Origin: VRUE01 sp963748075
GTDB lineage: Bacteria; Actinomycetota; Thermoleophilia; Solirubrobacterales; 70-9
Assembly: GCA_963748075.1 (NCBI GenBank)
Contig: CAVVHQ010000024.1
Location: 62,001 to 126,000 of the forward strand
Direction: 5' to 3'
DNA length: 64,000 nt
The notes below the pieces were generated by a model. The model worked only from the letters and a program-made list of their open reading frames with translations. It made no database searches and had not been told where the DNA came from. The position numbers were made by a program, and so were the translations under genes. Below, piece after piece: positions 18,517 through 26,827 of the stretch. The first letter of the stretch is position 1. Each line of letters starts with the position of its first letter.

Positions 18517-18611
18517 GGAGGGGAGGGGGTGTCCCTCGAACGGGCGGATACTCAAAGTGCCGCGCTCATTAGCGCGGCACTTGTCCGGGCGAGGGACACC
18601 CCCTCCCCTCC
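18517..18611 (+). repeat. Composite palindrome family A, copy 3
   Basis: Perfect 22-bp arms 18517-18538 and 18590-18611, unrelated in their outer part to the arms of copies 1 and 2. Core gggcggatactcaaa is at 18542-18556. The inner perfect 10-bp hairpin with a 4-nt loop is at 18557-18580, and ttgtccgggcga starts at 18581. The element begins 2 bp after the pheA stop codon. Confidence 0.9.
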
Positions 18612-18613
18612 CC

Positions 18614-19447
18614 CTACCCGATCGGGTAAGAGCCGAGGATCCGCACCGATTCGGCCTTGTCCCGCAGCGCCACGATCGCCTCGGCGACGGCCGCGTCGTT
18701 CAGCGACCCTTCGGCGTCGACAAAGAACATGTAGCGGCCGAGGCCCTGGCGCAGGGGCCGCGACTCGATCCGCGAGAGGTTGACGGCGCGGTCGGAGAAC
18801 TCGCGCAGCGCGTCGACCAAAGCGCCGGGGTGGTCCTCGCCCAGCTCGGAGAAGACCAGCGAGGTGCGGGCCGACGTCCCGGCGGCCGGCGGCTCGCCGT
18901 CGCGCGCGATCCAGACGAAGCGGGTGACGTTGTCGGCCTGGTCCTCGATTCCCTCGTGCAGCACCGTGCAGTCGTAGAGGTCGGCCGCCGAGCGGGTCCC
19001 GATCGCTGCCCAGGGCCGCACCGACTCGCCGACCATGCGGACCGCCTCGGCGGTGCTGCTGACGCTGCGCCGTTCGACCCCGGGCAGCCGCTCGCGCAGG
19101 AAGCCCGCGCACTGGGCGAGCGGCTGGGGGTGGGAGAGCACCGCCGCGATCTCCTCCAGCTCGACCGGCTCGCGGGCGATCAGGTGGGCGTGTACACGGA
19201 AGTCGTGCTCGCCGACGATCGTCGCCGCCTCGGTCTCGAAGGCGAGCGTGTCGAGCGTGCTGCGCACCGAGCCCTCGATCGAGTTCTCGAACGGGACCAG
19301 CGCCCGGTCGGCGGCACCTTGCTCGACGGCGAGGATCGCGTCGTGGACGGTCGGTGTCCGCAGCGGCTCGAAGTCGGCCTGCGACGCCGCCTCGCGCAGC
19401 GCGTCTTCGGTGAAGGTCCCGGCCGGCCCGAGGTAGGCGATCCGCAT
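18614..19447 (-). CDS. pheA: Prephenate dehydratase
   Basis: Stand-alone prephenate dehydratase of 277 aa converts prephenate to phenylpyruvate in Phe synthesis. It begins MRIAYLGPAGTFTEDAL. The family motifs VPFENSIEGSV and NVTRFVWIA (the catalytic TRF) are present. A C-terminal ACT domain with LVDALREFSDRAVNLSRIESRP provides the usual feedback site for phenylalanine. It lies 4 bp after a surface-protein gene with which it is probably co-transcribed. Confidence 0.97.
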   Translation of the reverse strand: MRIAYLGPAGTFTEDALREAASQADFEPLRTPTVHDAILAVEQGAADRALVPFENSIEGSVRSTLDTLAFETEAATIVGEHDFRVHAHLIAREPVELEEIAAVLSHPQPLAQCAGFLRERLPGVERRSVSSTAEAVRMVGESVRPWAAIGTRSAADLYDCTVLHEGIEDQADNVTRFVWIARDGEPPAAGTSARTSLVFSELGEDHPGALVDALREFSDRAVNLSRIESRPLRQGLGRYMFFVDAEGSLNDAAVAEAIVALRDKAESVRILGSYPIG

Positions 19448-19451
19448 CGCG

Positions 19452-20492
19452 CTATTCGAACTGGACCGTGTAAGTGGCTTCGTTGTTTTCGGAGACCTGC
19501 TCCCCCGGCACCGGTTCCGCTTCGACTTCCAGAGTCGCTTCGCCCTGCGGCGCCGGGGTCAGCGGGATCGTCGCGCTCGCCGTTTCGCCGGCTTCGATGC
19601 TGCTGATGTCCTGCTGCAAGGTGTTGCCGCCGTCGACGGTTACCGAGACGGTGACTCCGTTCTCGGTCGATTCGCCCTGGTTCTGGACCTGCACTTCGAC
19701 TTCCGGCGTTTCTTCGGCAGCGACCGTGGCCGTGCCTTCGGGGCTCAGTTCGGTGCCGTTGATGCTGGTCGAGATCAGGCCGAGCCCATGCACGCCCGGC
19801 GTCGCGGCGCCGGTGGCCCCGCTGACCGAGCCCAACGCCGCGCTGACCGCGCTTTCGTCCAGCCACTTGGTCCCTTCGGGGAGGAATTCGCTCTTCGGCA
19901 CGTCGTCGCCCTCGATCCCGTTGTCGGCCAGCACGCCGTTGATCTCGGGCCGCGTCAGGGTGCTGTAGAGGACGTCGCTCGCCAGCAGCACCTGCATCTG
20001 CCCGGCGATCGCTTCGGTGGCCTTCTTCGAGCCGACGTCGCCCAGCGCGGTGCTCATCCTGTTGGCGATCGTCGTCATCGCCGCGCCGCGCAGCTCGTAG
20101 ACCAGCTTCAGCGTGTCCTGGGCGCCCCCCATGTCGCCCGGGGTGTCGAGCGCGTCGACCCGGGCGACGTAGTTGTCCATCGCGCTGCGCTCCGCGTTGA
20201 CCTCGGCGACGAACTCGGTGACCGAGAGCTTGCCGGGATTCGAGAGCTTGCCGAAGAAGCTCTTGCCGGTCTGCTGCGTCTCGTCGACGATCTGGCTGAC
20301 GTTGCGGGCGTAGTCGCTCAGCGCCCGGTGCTTGCGTGCGTTGAGGCAGCCCCGCACCCCGAGCACGATCAGGATCAGGATCAGCAGTCCGACGCCGAGG
20401 GCGAGGGCACGCCGCAGCAGGATCTGCTGGCGTTGGGGGCGGCGTGGCGGGCGCGCTCGGCGCCCCGGTCGGGATGCGGCGGAATCCTCCAA
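19452..20492 (-). CDS. Membrane-anchored surface protein, CARDB-like
   Basis: Unrecognised protein of about 346 aa. A basic N-terminal tail (RPGRRARPPRRPQRQQ) precedes one transmembrane helix (ALALGVGLLILILIVLGVRG). An alpha-helical extracytoplasmic region follows. The C-terminal beta domain (VEVQVQNQGESTENGVTVSV to EATYTVQFE) resembles a CARDB/adhesion Ig-like fold. Start chosen at TTG 20492, which has GGAGAG 7 nt upstream. The frame is open to 20570, but a -10/-35 pair at 20528-20558 lies inside that part. The gene is divergent from the kinase operon and upstream of pheA. Role unknown. Confidence 0.75.
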   Translation of the reverse strand: MEDSAASRPGRRARPPRRPQRQQILLRRALALGVGLLILILIVLGVRGCLNARKHRALSDYARNVSQIVDETQQTGKSFFGKLSNPGKLSVTEFVAEVNAERSAMDNYVARVDALDTPGDMGGAQDTLKLVYELRGAAMTTIANRMSTALGDVGSKKATEAIAGQMQVLLASDVLYSTLTRPEINGVLADNGIEGDDVPKSEFLPEGTKWLDESAVSAALGSVSGATGAATPGVHGLGLISTSINGTELSPEGTATVAAEETPEVEVQVQNQGESTENGVTVSVTVDGGNTLQQDISSIEAGETASATIPLTPAPQGEATLEVEAEPVPGEQVSENNEATYTVQFE

Positions 20493-20527
20493 GGAGCTGC
20501 TCTCCAAAGCTGGTTGGCTGGCCGGAG

Positions 20528-20558
20528 AGTATGCACGCTGACCGGGTCGCTGCGTCAA
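20528..20558 (-). promoter_or_regulatory. Promoter of the CARDB-like protein
   Basis: On the minus strand TTGACG (20553-20558) and TG-CATACT (-10 at 20528-20533, TG just upstream) are spaced 19 bp, rather long, but the extended -10 would compensate. It supports a translation start downstream of 20528. Confidence 0.5.
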
Positions 20559-20572
20559 GACCCGCAGCAACG

Positions 20573-21553
20573 ATGCGGTTTTTGCAGCCCGCTGGGCGCA
20601 GGAGGAAGGCGTCCCGCGGCGAAATCGAAGGGGCTTTGGTCGGCTCCCTGGTCCTCAACCGCTTCCTGATCGAGCGCCGCATCGGCAGCGGCGGGTTCGG
20701 CGTCGTCTACGAGGCGTGGGACGGGCGCCTGGAGCGCACCGTCGCGGTCAAGGCGATCGAGTCCCATGGCGAGGCAGGTCGCCGGGTGCTGCGCGAGGCG
20801 CAGGCGGCGGCGCGGCTCAACCATCCCGGCATCGTCACCCTCTACGAGATGGGGGAGGAGGACGGCAACGCGCTGCTCGTCACCGAGCTGGTTGACGGCC
20901 CGACCCTGGCCGAGTTGAGCGCGCGGGGCACGCTCAGCGACCGCGAGATCGGCGAGATCGGGGCTGACCTCTGCGAGGCGCTCGATCACGCCCATACCCG
21001 CGGCGTCGTCCACCGCGACGTCAAGCCGCAGAACGTCCTGGTCGGCGCCGACGGCGAGCCACGCGCCAAGCTGATGGACTTCGGCGTCGCTCGGCTCTCC
21101 GACGCCACGGCGCTGACCGCGCCGGGCGACGTGGTCGGCACCCTCGCCTACATGTCCCCGGAGCAGGCCGAGGGGCGCGCTGCCGGGCCCGCGGCCGATG
21201 TCTACGCGCTGGCCCTCACCCTCTATGAGTGCTGGAGCGGCGATAACCCGAACCGGCGTGCCACCCCGGCGGCCACCGCGCGGGCGATCGGCGACCGGCC
21301 GCGCCGCCTGCGCCGCCTGCGCCGGGACCTGCCACGGGAGCTGAGCGAGGCGATCGACGCCGCCCTCTCGCGACGCCCGAACCGCCGGCCCGCGCTCGAG
21401 GAGCTGGGCACCGCGCTCGAGGACTCGCTCGAGCTCCTCGCCGATCGGCCGCCCGGCTTCTCGGCCCCGCTCGGGCTGCGGGCCGGCGCGCTGGTCGCGG
21501 CCGCCCTGCTGGGGGCCTGGCTGGTGTTGGGCCACGGCGTCCTCCTCCCGTAG
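20573..21553 (+). CDS. Ser/Thr protein kinase (PknA-position)
   Basis: Hanks-type kinase of about 326 aa. The Gly loop IGSGGFGVVYEAWDG, catalytic Lys VAVKAIE, HRDVKPQNVLV and DFGVARL are present, with PGDVVGTLAYMSPEQ as the activation segment. One C-terminal transmembrane helix (LRAGALVAAALLGAWLVLG) has almost nothing beyond it, so there is no external sensor. It opens the operon containing FHA proteins, PP2C and cell-wall enzymes, the place of PknA in mycobacteria. ATG 20573 is my start; TTG 20634 nearer the kinase domain is possible. Confidence 0.93.
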   Translation: MRFLQPAGRRRKASRGEIEGALVGSLVLNRFLIERRIGSGGFGVVYEAWDGRLERTVAVKAIESHGEAGRRVLREAQAAARLNHPGIVTLYEMGEEDGNALLVTELVDGPTLAELSARGTLSDREIGEIGADLCEALDHAHTRGVVHRDVKPQNVLVGADGEPRAKLMDFGVARLSDATALTAPGDVVGTLAYMSPEQAEGRAAGPAADVYALALTLYECWSGDNPNRRATPAATARAIGDRPRRLRRLRRDLPRELSEAIDAALSRRPNRRPALEELGTALEDSLELLADRPPGFSAPLGLRAGALVAAALLGAWLVLGHGVLLP

Positions 21554-21562
21554 GATTTTCCG

Positions 21563-22324
21563 ATCAGCGTCCTACGCAACCTCGAGAGTCGGATCGAAGG
21601 CCTTGTCGAGGGCGTCTTCAGCCGCGCCTTCAGCTCCGAGGTGCAGCCGGTCGAGCTGGCCCGGAAGCTGGCCAAGGAGATGGATTCGCACAAGACGGCC
21701 GGCGTGGCGCGGGTCTACGTCCCCAACGAGTACACGGTCTACCTCTCAGGCAAGGACCGCAGCCGGCTGGAGGGCTACGAGAGAGGGCTCGAGCAGGAGC
21801 TGGCGGGGTACCTGCTGGAGCACGCGCGGCGCCGCGACTACGATCTGTTGACCCGGCCGACGGTCTCCTTCGAGACCGATGAGCGACTGCGACTGGGCGA
21901 GTTCGGCATCCAGGCGCGGCTGGTGAAGCCGCCGGCGCACGAAGGCGCCGCCCCGAGCCAGGGCGAGGGGGGCCACACGATGGTCTACTCGACGGTCCGC
22001 GAGGCGGCGCCGGAGAGGCCCGCCCACCGCGCCGAGGTGGCGACCCGGGCGGTGGTCGTGGTCGATGACCGTCGCTACGTGCTGGAGGGGCCCCGGGCGA
22101 CGATCGGTCGCTCCAAGGACGCCGAGTGCGTGCTGCGCGACCCGAACGTCTCCCGCCACCACGCCGAGCTGCGCCGCTCGCCGCAGGGCGACTGGACGAT
22201 CGCCGACCTCGGCTCGACCAACGGGGTCAAGGTGAACGGGCGCCGGGTCGGCTCGACGCGGCTCGGCGCGGGCGACCAGGTGACGCTGGGAACGACGACC
22301 TTCAAGTTCGACATCGAGCAGTAG
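21563..22324 (+). CDS. fhaA: FhaA-type DUF3662/FHA protein, ATC start?
   Basis: Two-domain protein: N-terminal DUF3662 (ESRIEGLVEGVFSRAFSSEV, then VELARKLAKEMD) and C-terminal FHA phosphothreonine-binding domain (ATIGRSKDAECVLRDP, VSRHHAELRR, DLGSTNGVKVNG). In mycobacteria FhaA tunes lipid II flipping and peptidoglycan synthesis under PknB control. The first ATG/GTG/TTG in frame is GTG 21641, inside the conserved DUF3662 domain. The missing 26 residues are encoded upstream without interruption. The only start-like codon is ATC 21563, 7 nt after AGGA, so a non-canonical ATC start is likely (253 aa). Confidence 0.88.
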   Translation: MSVLRNLESRIEGLVEGVFSRAFSSEVQPVELARKLAKEMDSHKTAGVARVYVPNEYTVYLSGKDRSRLEGYERGLEQELAGYLLEHARRRDYDLLTRPTVSFETDERLRLGEFGIQARLVKPPAHEGAAPSQGEGGHTMVYSTVREAAPERPAHRAEVATRAVVVVDDRRYVLEGPRATIGRSKDAECVLRDPNVSRHHAELRRSPQGDWTIADLGSTNGVKVNGRRVGSTRLGAGDQVTLGTTTFKFDIEQ

Positions 22325-22342
22325 CCGTAGTGTGCTGACGAC

Positions 22343-22819
22343 GTGGCCTACGACCCGATTTCCGTTGCCCTCAAGTTCGGCTTTCTCGCCGTCCTCTATC
22401 TGTTCCTGCTCTGGATCGCGCGCAGCGCGCTGAAGGACCTGCGCGGGGCCGTGGCGCCGGCCCCGGATGCGACCGGCTTCCACCCGGCGCCCGCTCTCGG
22501 CGAGCCGGCGGTTGGCGGCGACGCCTGGCTGGTCGCGCTGCGCGGCGGCGGCCTGCGCGAAGGAGAGCGCTTCGACCTGATCGGCGGGCTCTCGATCGGC
22601 CGCTCCCAGGAGGCCGACCTGCGGATCGAGGACCGCTATGCCTCCGGGCTGCACGCCAGGATCTTCTCCCGTGAAGGGCGCAGCTACGTCGAAGACATGA
22701 ACTCGACCAACGGCACCCTGCTGAACGACGCCGACCTGCGGGGCGAGGCCGAGTTGATCGACGGCGACGTGGTGCGGATCGGCGACACCGAATTCAGGTT
22801 CGAGGCAGGTGACACCTGA
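22343..22819 (+). CDS. fhaB: FhaB/FipA-type membrane FHA protein
   Basis: A 158-aa protein with one N-terminal transmembrane helix (FGFLAVLYLFLLWIARSAL) and a cytosolic FHA domain (LSIGRSQEADLRIEDRYASG, LHARIFSREG, DMNSTNGTLLN). FhaB/FipA homologues link Ser/Thr kinases to division and wall synthesis. GTG start 22343; the stop overlaps the next start as TGATG. Confidence 0.93.
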   Translation: MAYDPISVALKFGFLAVLYLFLLWIARSALKDLRGAVAPAPDATGFHPAPALGEPAVGGDAWLVALRGGGLREGERFDLIGGLSIGRSQEADLRIEDRYASGLHARIFSREGRSYVEDMNSTNGTLLNDADLRGEAELIDGDVVRIGDTEFRFEAGDT

Positions 22820-24000
22820 TGCTGCGGATCTCCGACCAGGCGTTCCGCACCGACACCGGCCGGCAGCGGAGCGAGAACGAGGACTCGCTGTTCGTGCGCG
22901 CGCCGATCTTCGTCGTCGCCGACGGAATGGGCGGCGCCCAGGCGGGAGAGGTCGCCTCGAAGGCCGCCGCCGAGGCCTTCGACCGCGACCTGCCCGACGG
23001 GCCGCCGGGGCCGGTGCTGCGCGAGACGATCGAGGCGGCGAACCGCAGGATCCACCAGCTCGCCCACGCCGACCCCTCGCGGGCGGGGATGGGCACGACG
23101 ATCACCGCCGCGATCGTCGATGCCCGGAGCGAAGAGGTCGGGATCGGTCACGTCGGCGACAGCCGCGCCTATCGGCTGCGCGGCGGCCGGCTGGAACAGC
23201 TGACCCGCGACCACTCGCTGGTCGAGGAGATGCGGCGCAAGGGCCAGATCACCGACGCGCAGGCCGAGGACCACCCGCAACGCTCGATCATCACCCGCGC
23301 CCTCGGCCCCGAGGCCGATGTCGAGGTCGACGTGCAGACGGTGCCCGCCGCCCCCGGCGACGTCTTCCTGCTCTGCTCCGACGGCCTCACCACGATGATC
23401 GGCGAGGAGCGGATAGCCGCCGTCCTCTCCGGCACCGCCTCGCTGCGCGAGGCGGTGCGGCAGCTGGTCGAGGAGGCCAACCGGGCGGGGGGGCGCGACA
23501 ACATCACGGCGCTCGCCTTCCAGCTCGAGGACGCGGCGGCGCCGCTGCGCGACGCCGCCGGGGACGCCACGCTGGTCGGCGCGACGGCCAGGGAGGAGGG
23601 GCTCAGCGCGACCGAGGTCCGCCGCCGCGCCGCCGCGGCCGCCGCCCGCGAGCGCCGCGAGCAGCTCACCGCGAGGCGGCAGCGCCACCGCCTGCGCACC
23701 GCCGCCAAGCTCCTCGCCGTCGTCGTGATCCTCGCCGCGGTCGCCTTCGGCGCCTGGTACGGCAACCGCCAGGCGTGGTTCCTCGGAACCGACGACGCCG
23801 GCCGGGTCGCCCTCTACCGAGGCCTGCCCTACGAGCTGCCCTTCGGCGTCGAGCTCTACTCCGAGCGCTACGCGAGCCCGATCCAGACCGACTCGCTGCC
23901 CCCCCGCCGCCGCGAATCGGTTACCGGCCATGACGTCCGCTCGCACTCCGATGCGGTCTCGCTGATCGAAGACATCGAACGCAGCCGGGGGGTTCCTTGA
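22819..24000 (+). CDS. pstP: PP2C-type Ser/Thr protein phosphatase
   Basis: PstP-like phosphatase of 393 aa reverses kinase signalling. Metal-binding PP2C motifs are in order: RSENEDSLFV, VVADGMGGAQAGE, VGHVGDSRAYRL, LLCSDGLTTM, AGGRDNITAL. A basic segment precedes one transmembrane helix (KLLAVVVILAAVAFGAWYG). A short external tail follows, placing the catalytic domain in the cytosol. It sits between fhaB and rodA as in mycobacteria. Confidence 0.96.
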   Translation: MLRISDQAFRTDTGRQRSENEDSLFVRAPIFVVADGMGGAQAGEVASKAAAEAFDRDLPDGPPGPVLRETIEAANRRIHQLAHADPSRAGMGTTITAAIVDARSEEVGIGHVGDSRAYRLRGGRLEQLTRDHSLVEEMRRKGQITDAQAEDHPQRSIITRALGPEADVEVDVQTVPAAPGDVFLLCSDGLTTMIGEERIAAVLSGTASLREAVRQLVEEANRAGGRDNITALAFQLEDAAAPLRDAAGDATLVGATAREEGLSATEVRRRAAAAAARERREQLTARRQRHRLRTAAKLLAVVVILAAVAFGAWYGNRQAWFLGTDDAGRVALYRGLPYELPFGVELYSERYASPIQTDSLPPRRRESVTGHDVRSHSDAVSLIEDIERSRGVP

Positions 24001-25295
24001 GAAGCGCCAGGAATCGGGAGCTGGTCGCCCTGGTCCCGGTCGCGCTGTTGCTCAGCGCCGGCTTCGCCGCGGTGTTCGCCCAGGAGAGCGCGCGGCTCGA
24101 CAACCTCAGCCTCGTCTACGGCGCCTACTTCCTCGGCGTCTGCCTCGCCACCCACGTCTACCTGCGGCTGCGGCTGCCCGATGCCGACCCGTACCTCTTC
24201 CCGCTGGTCGCCCTGCTGACCGCCTTCGGGCTGGTGATGGTCTACCGGATCGACCCCGGCCTGGCCCGCGACCAGGCCAACTGGTTCGTGCTCGGCCTCG
24301 TCCTCTTCGCCGTGACGGTCCACTTCCTGCGCGATTACGACGTGCTCGAGCGTTACCGCTACACGATCGCGGCGGTCGGCCTGCTGCTGCTGCTGGCGCC
24401 GCGCCTGCCGGGGATCGGCCAGCAGGTCAACGGCGCCTACCTCGGCGTGAAGCTCGGCCCGCTCGCCTTCCAGCCGGCCGAGTTCTCGAAGATCTGCATC
24501 GTCGTCTTCCTCGCCAGCTACCTGCGTGAGCACCGCGAGGTGCTGATCGTCGGCGCGCGGCGGGTGCTCGGCGTCACCCTGCCGCCGCTCAAGCACCTCG
24601 GCCCGCTGCTGGTCGTCTGGGGAGCGTCGATGTTCATGCTCGTCTTCATCCGCGACCTGGGCAGCTCGCTGATGTTCTTCGCGGCCTTCCTGGCCCTGCT
24701 CTACGTGGCGACCGGCCGCTTCTCCTTCGTCGTGATCGGGATGGCGCTGTTCCTGCTCGGCGCCTGGTTCTTCGCCTCGACCGTTCCCCATGTCCACGAC
24801 CGGGTCGAGATCTGGCTCAACCCCTACCACGACCCCAGCGGGACCGGCTACCAGGTCCTCCAGTCGATCTTCGCCCAGGCCGACGGCGGCCTGTTCGGGA
24901 AGGGCTTCGGGCAGGCGCTGATCACGATCCCCGGCACCGACGCGCCGTTGCTGCCGGCGGCGCAGACCGACACGATCTACTCGCTGATCGTCAGCGAGCT
25001 GGGCCTGTTCGGCGCCTGCGCGGTGATCCTCATCTACCTGCTGATCGCGGCGCGCGGCTTCAAGGTCGCGCTGCTCGCCGACGACGGCTTCTCGAAGCTG
25101 CTGGCGACCGGGCTGACCGCGGTCTTCGCGATCCAGGCCTTCGTGATCATCGGCGGGGTCACCCGGGTGATCCCGCTGACCGGCGTCACCCTGCCGTTCA
25201 TCAGCTACGGGGGCAGCTCGATCGTCGCCAACTTCGTCCTGCTCGCCCTGCTGCTGCTGGTCTCCGACCGGGCCCGCCGGGAGGCGAGGGCGTGA
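23997..25295 (+). CDS. rodA: RodA/FtsW SEDS glycosyltransferase
   Basis: Polytopic SEDS protein of 432 aa that polymerises lipid II for cell-wall growth. About ten hydrophobic segments. Conserved loops include FQPAEFSKICIVVFLASYL, IRDLGSSLMFFAAFLALLY, YQVLQSIFAQADGGLFGKG and the C-terminal LPFISYGGSSIVANF. TTG start overlapping the phosphatase stop (TTGA). It is directly followed by its cognate class B PBP with GTGA overlap. Confidence 0.96.
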   Translation: MRSARNRELVALVPVALLLSAGFAAVFAQESARLDNLSLVYGAYFLGVCLATHVYLRLRLPDADPYLFPLVALLTAFGLVMVYRIDPGLARDQANWFVLGLVLFAVTVHFLRDYDVLERYRYTIAAVGLLLLLAPRLPGIGQQVNGAYLGVKLGPLAFQPAEFSKICIVVFLASYLREHREVLIVGARRVLGVTLPPLKHLGPLLVVWGASMFMLVFIRDLGSSLMFFAAFLALLYVATGRFSFVVIGMALFLLGAWFFASTVPHVHDRVEIWLNPYHDPSGTGYQVLQSIFAQADGGLFGKGFGQALITIPGTDAPLLPAAQTDTIYSLIVSELGLFGACAVILIYLLIAARGFKVALLADDGFSKLLATGLTAVFAIQAFVIIGGVTRVIPLTGVTLPFISYGGSSIVANFVLLALLLLVSDRARREARA

Positions 25296-26746
25296 ACCGG
25301 CAGATCGTCAAGCTGTTCGGGCTGTTCGTCGTCCTCTTCGCGGTCCTGGTCGGCTTCACCTCGTACTGGTCGGTGTTCGACGCAGAGGCGCTGAAGGAAA
25401 AAGCCGCGAACAAGCGCCCCCTGCTCGAGCAGCAGCAGATCCGGCGGGGGAGGATCCTCGCCGACGACGGCACGGTGCTCGCCCGCTCGATAGCCAAGGG
25501 ACGCGGCGCCAGCCGCCGCTACGTGCGCCGCTACCCGGAGGGAGCGCTGTACGGGCACCCGATCGGCTACAGCTTCGTCCGCCAGGGCGACAGCGAGTTC
25601 GAGAAGTCCCACAACGACGAGCTGGTCGGCGACGAATCCGAATTCGGCTCGATCGTCGACCAGCTGACCGGTCGCGGCCAGGAAGGCAACGACGTCGTCA
25701 CCAACATCGACCCGGCGGCGCAGCGGACCGCGCTCGCCGACCTCGAAGGGACTGGCTTCGGCGCGGTGGTGGCGATCGAGCCGAGCAGCGGCCGGGTGCG
25801 GGTGCTCGCCTCCAACCCGCCGTACGACCCGAACCGCGTCCCCGAACACCTCGCGGCGCTCAACCGCGACGCGAGCGCGCCGCTGCTCGACCGCGCCACC
25901 CAGGGCCAGTACCCACCCGGCTCGACGTTCAAGGTGGTGACCGCCGCCGCCGGTCTCGACAGCGGCACGATCACCCCCGAGACCACGATCGACGCGCCGG
26001 GCGAACTGGAAGTCCAGGGCCAGACGCTGCAGAACGACTTCACCCAGAGCTTCGGGCCGATCGCCCTCGACGAGGCGCTGACTTCTTCGGTCAACACCTG
26101 GTTTGCGCAGCTCGGCCAGAGACTGGGCGAGGACACCATGTTCGAATATATGGACGCCTTCGGCTTCAACTCGACCCCGGCGATCGACCTGCCCGCCGAT
26201 CAGGTCTACAAGAGCGGCGTCTTCAGCGAAGGCGAGCTGCTCGGCTCCGGTGACCCGGTCGACGTGGCGCGCATCGCGATCGGCCAGGAGCGCCTCGCGG
26301 TGACGCCGCTGCAGATGGCCGAGGTGGCGGCCGCGGTGGCCAACGATGGGCGCCAGATGAAGCCGCAGATCTGGAGCCGGGTGGTCGACCCCGACGGGCG
26401 GGTCGTGAGGCGCCTCGACCCCAGCCAGTACAGTCGCCCGATCGACGAGCGGACGGCGGCCGAGCTGACCACGGCGATGGAGGGCGTGGTCAGCGCCGGC
26501 ACCGGCACCAACGCGGCGATTCCCGGCGTTCCGGTCGCCGGCAAGACCGGCACCGCGGAAACGCCCTTCAACGAGAGCTGCGGCGGCGGCAGCGCGGAGA
26601 ACCAGGCATGGTTCATCGGCTTTGCGCCGGCCAACGAACCGAAGATCGCAATCGCGGCGACGGTCGAGTGCACGACCGCGTTCGGCAACGACGTCGCCGC
26701 GCCGATCTTCCGCGACGTCGCGGAAGCGATCCTGGCGGGCGGATGA
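25292..26746 (+). CDS. pbpA: PBP2-type class B transpeptidase
   Basis: Class B penicillin-binding protein of 484 aa, the transpeptidase partner of the preceding SEDS protein. N-terminal signal anchor (FGLFVVLFAVLVGFTSYWSV), a dimerisation domain (RRGRILADDGTVLARS), then the catalytic domain. Ser of PPGSTFKVVTAAAG (SxxK), SSVNTW (SxN) and AGKTGTAET (KTG) are all present. Two Cys, in NESCGGG and VECTTAFG, flank the last strand region. A hairpin follows the stop by 11 bp. Confidence 0.96.
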   Translation: MNRQIVKLFGLFVVLFAVLVGFTSYWSVFDAEALKEKAANKRPLLEQQQIRRGRILADDGTVLARSIAKGRGASRRYVRRYPEGALYGHPIGYSFVRQGDSEFEKSHNDELVGDESEFGSIVDQLTGRGQEGNDVVTNIDPAAQRTALADLEGTGFGAVVAIEPSSGRVRVLASNPPYDPNRVPEHLAALNRDASAPLLDRATQGQYPPGSTFKVVTAAAGLDSGTITPETTIDAPGELEVQGQTLQNDFTQSFGPIALDEALTSSVNTWFAQLGQRLGEDTMFEYMDAFGFNSTPAIDLPADQVYKSGVFSEGELLGSGDPVDVARIAIGQERLAVTPLQMAEVAAAVANDGRQMKPQIWSRVVDPDGRVVRRLDPSQYSRPIDERTAAELTTAMEGVVSAGTGTNAAIPGVPVAGKTGTAETPFNESCGGGSAENQAWFIGFAPANEPKIAIAATVECTTAFGNDVAAPIFRDVAEAILAGG

Positions 26747-26757
26747 GATACAAGAGC

Positions 26758-26810
26758 CCGCCGATGGGCCGAAATGTCCACTCCGACTCCACTTTTCGGC
26801 CCATCGGCGG
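26758..26810. repeat. 17-bp hairpin between pbpA and pknB
   Basis: Arms 26758-26774 and 26794-26810 are perfectly complementary; the loop is 19 nt. The frame of pknB is open through it, but the more likely pknB start is GTG 26828, just downstream. It could modulate pknB expression inside the operon or stabilise the upstream message. Confidence 0.65.
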
Positions 26811-26827
26811 CGGAAGCGGGAGGGCGC

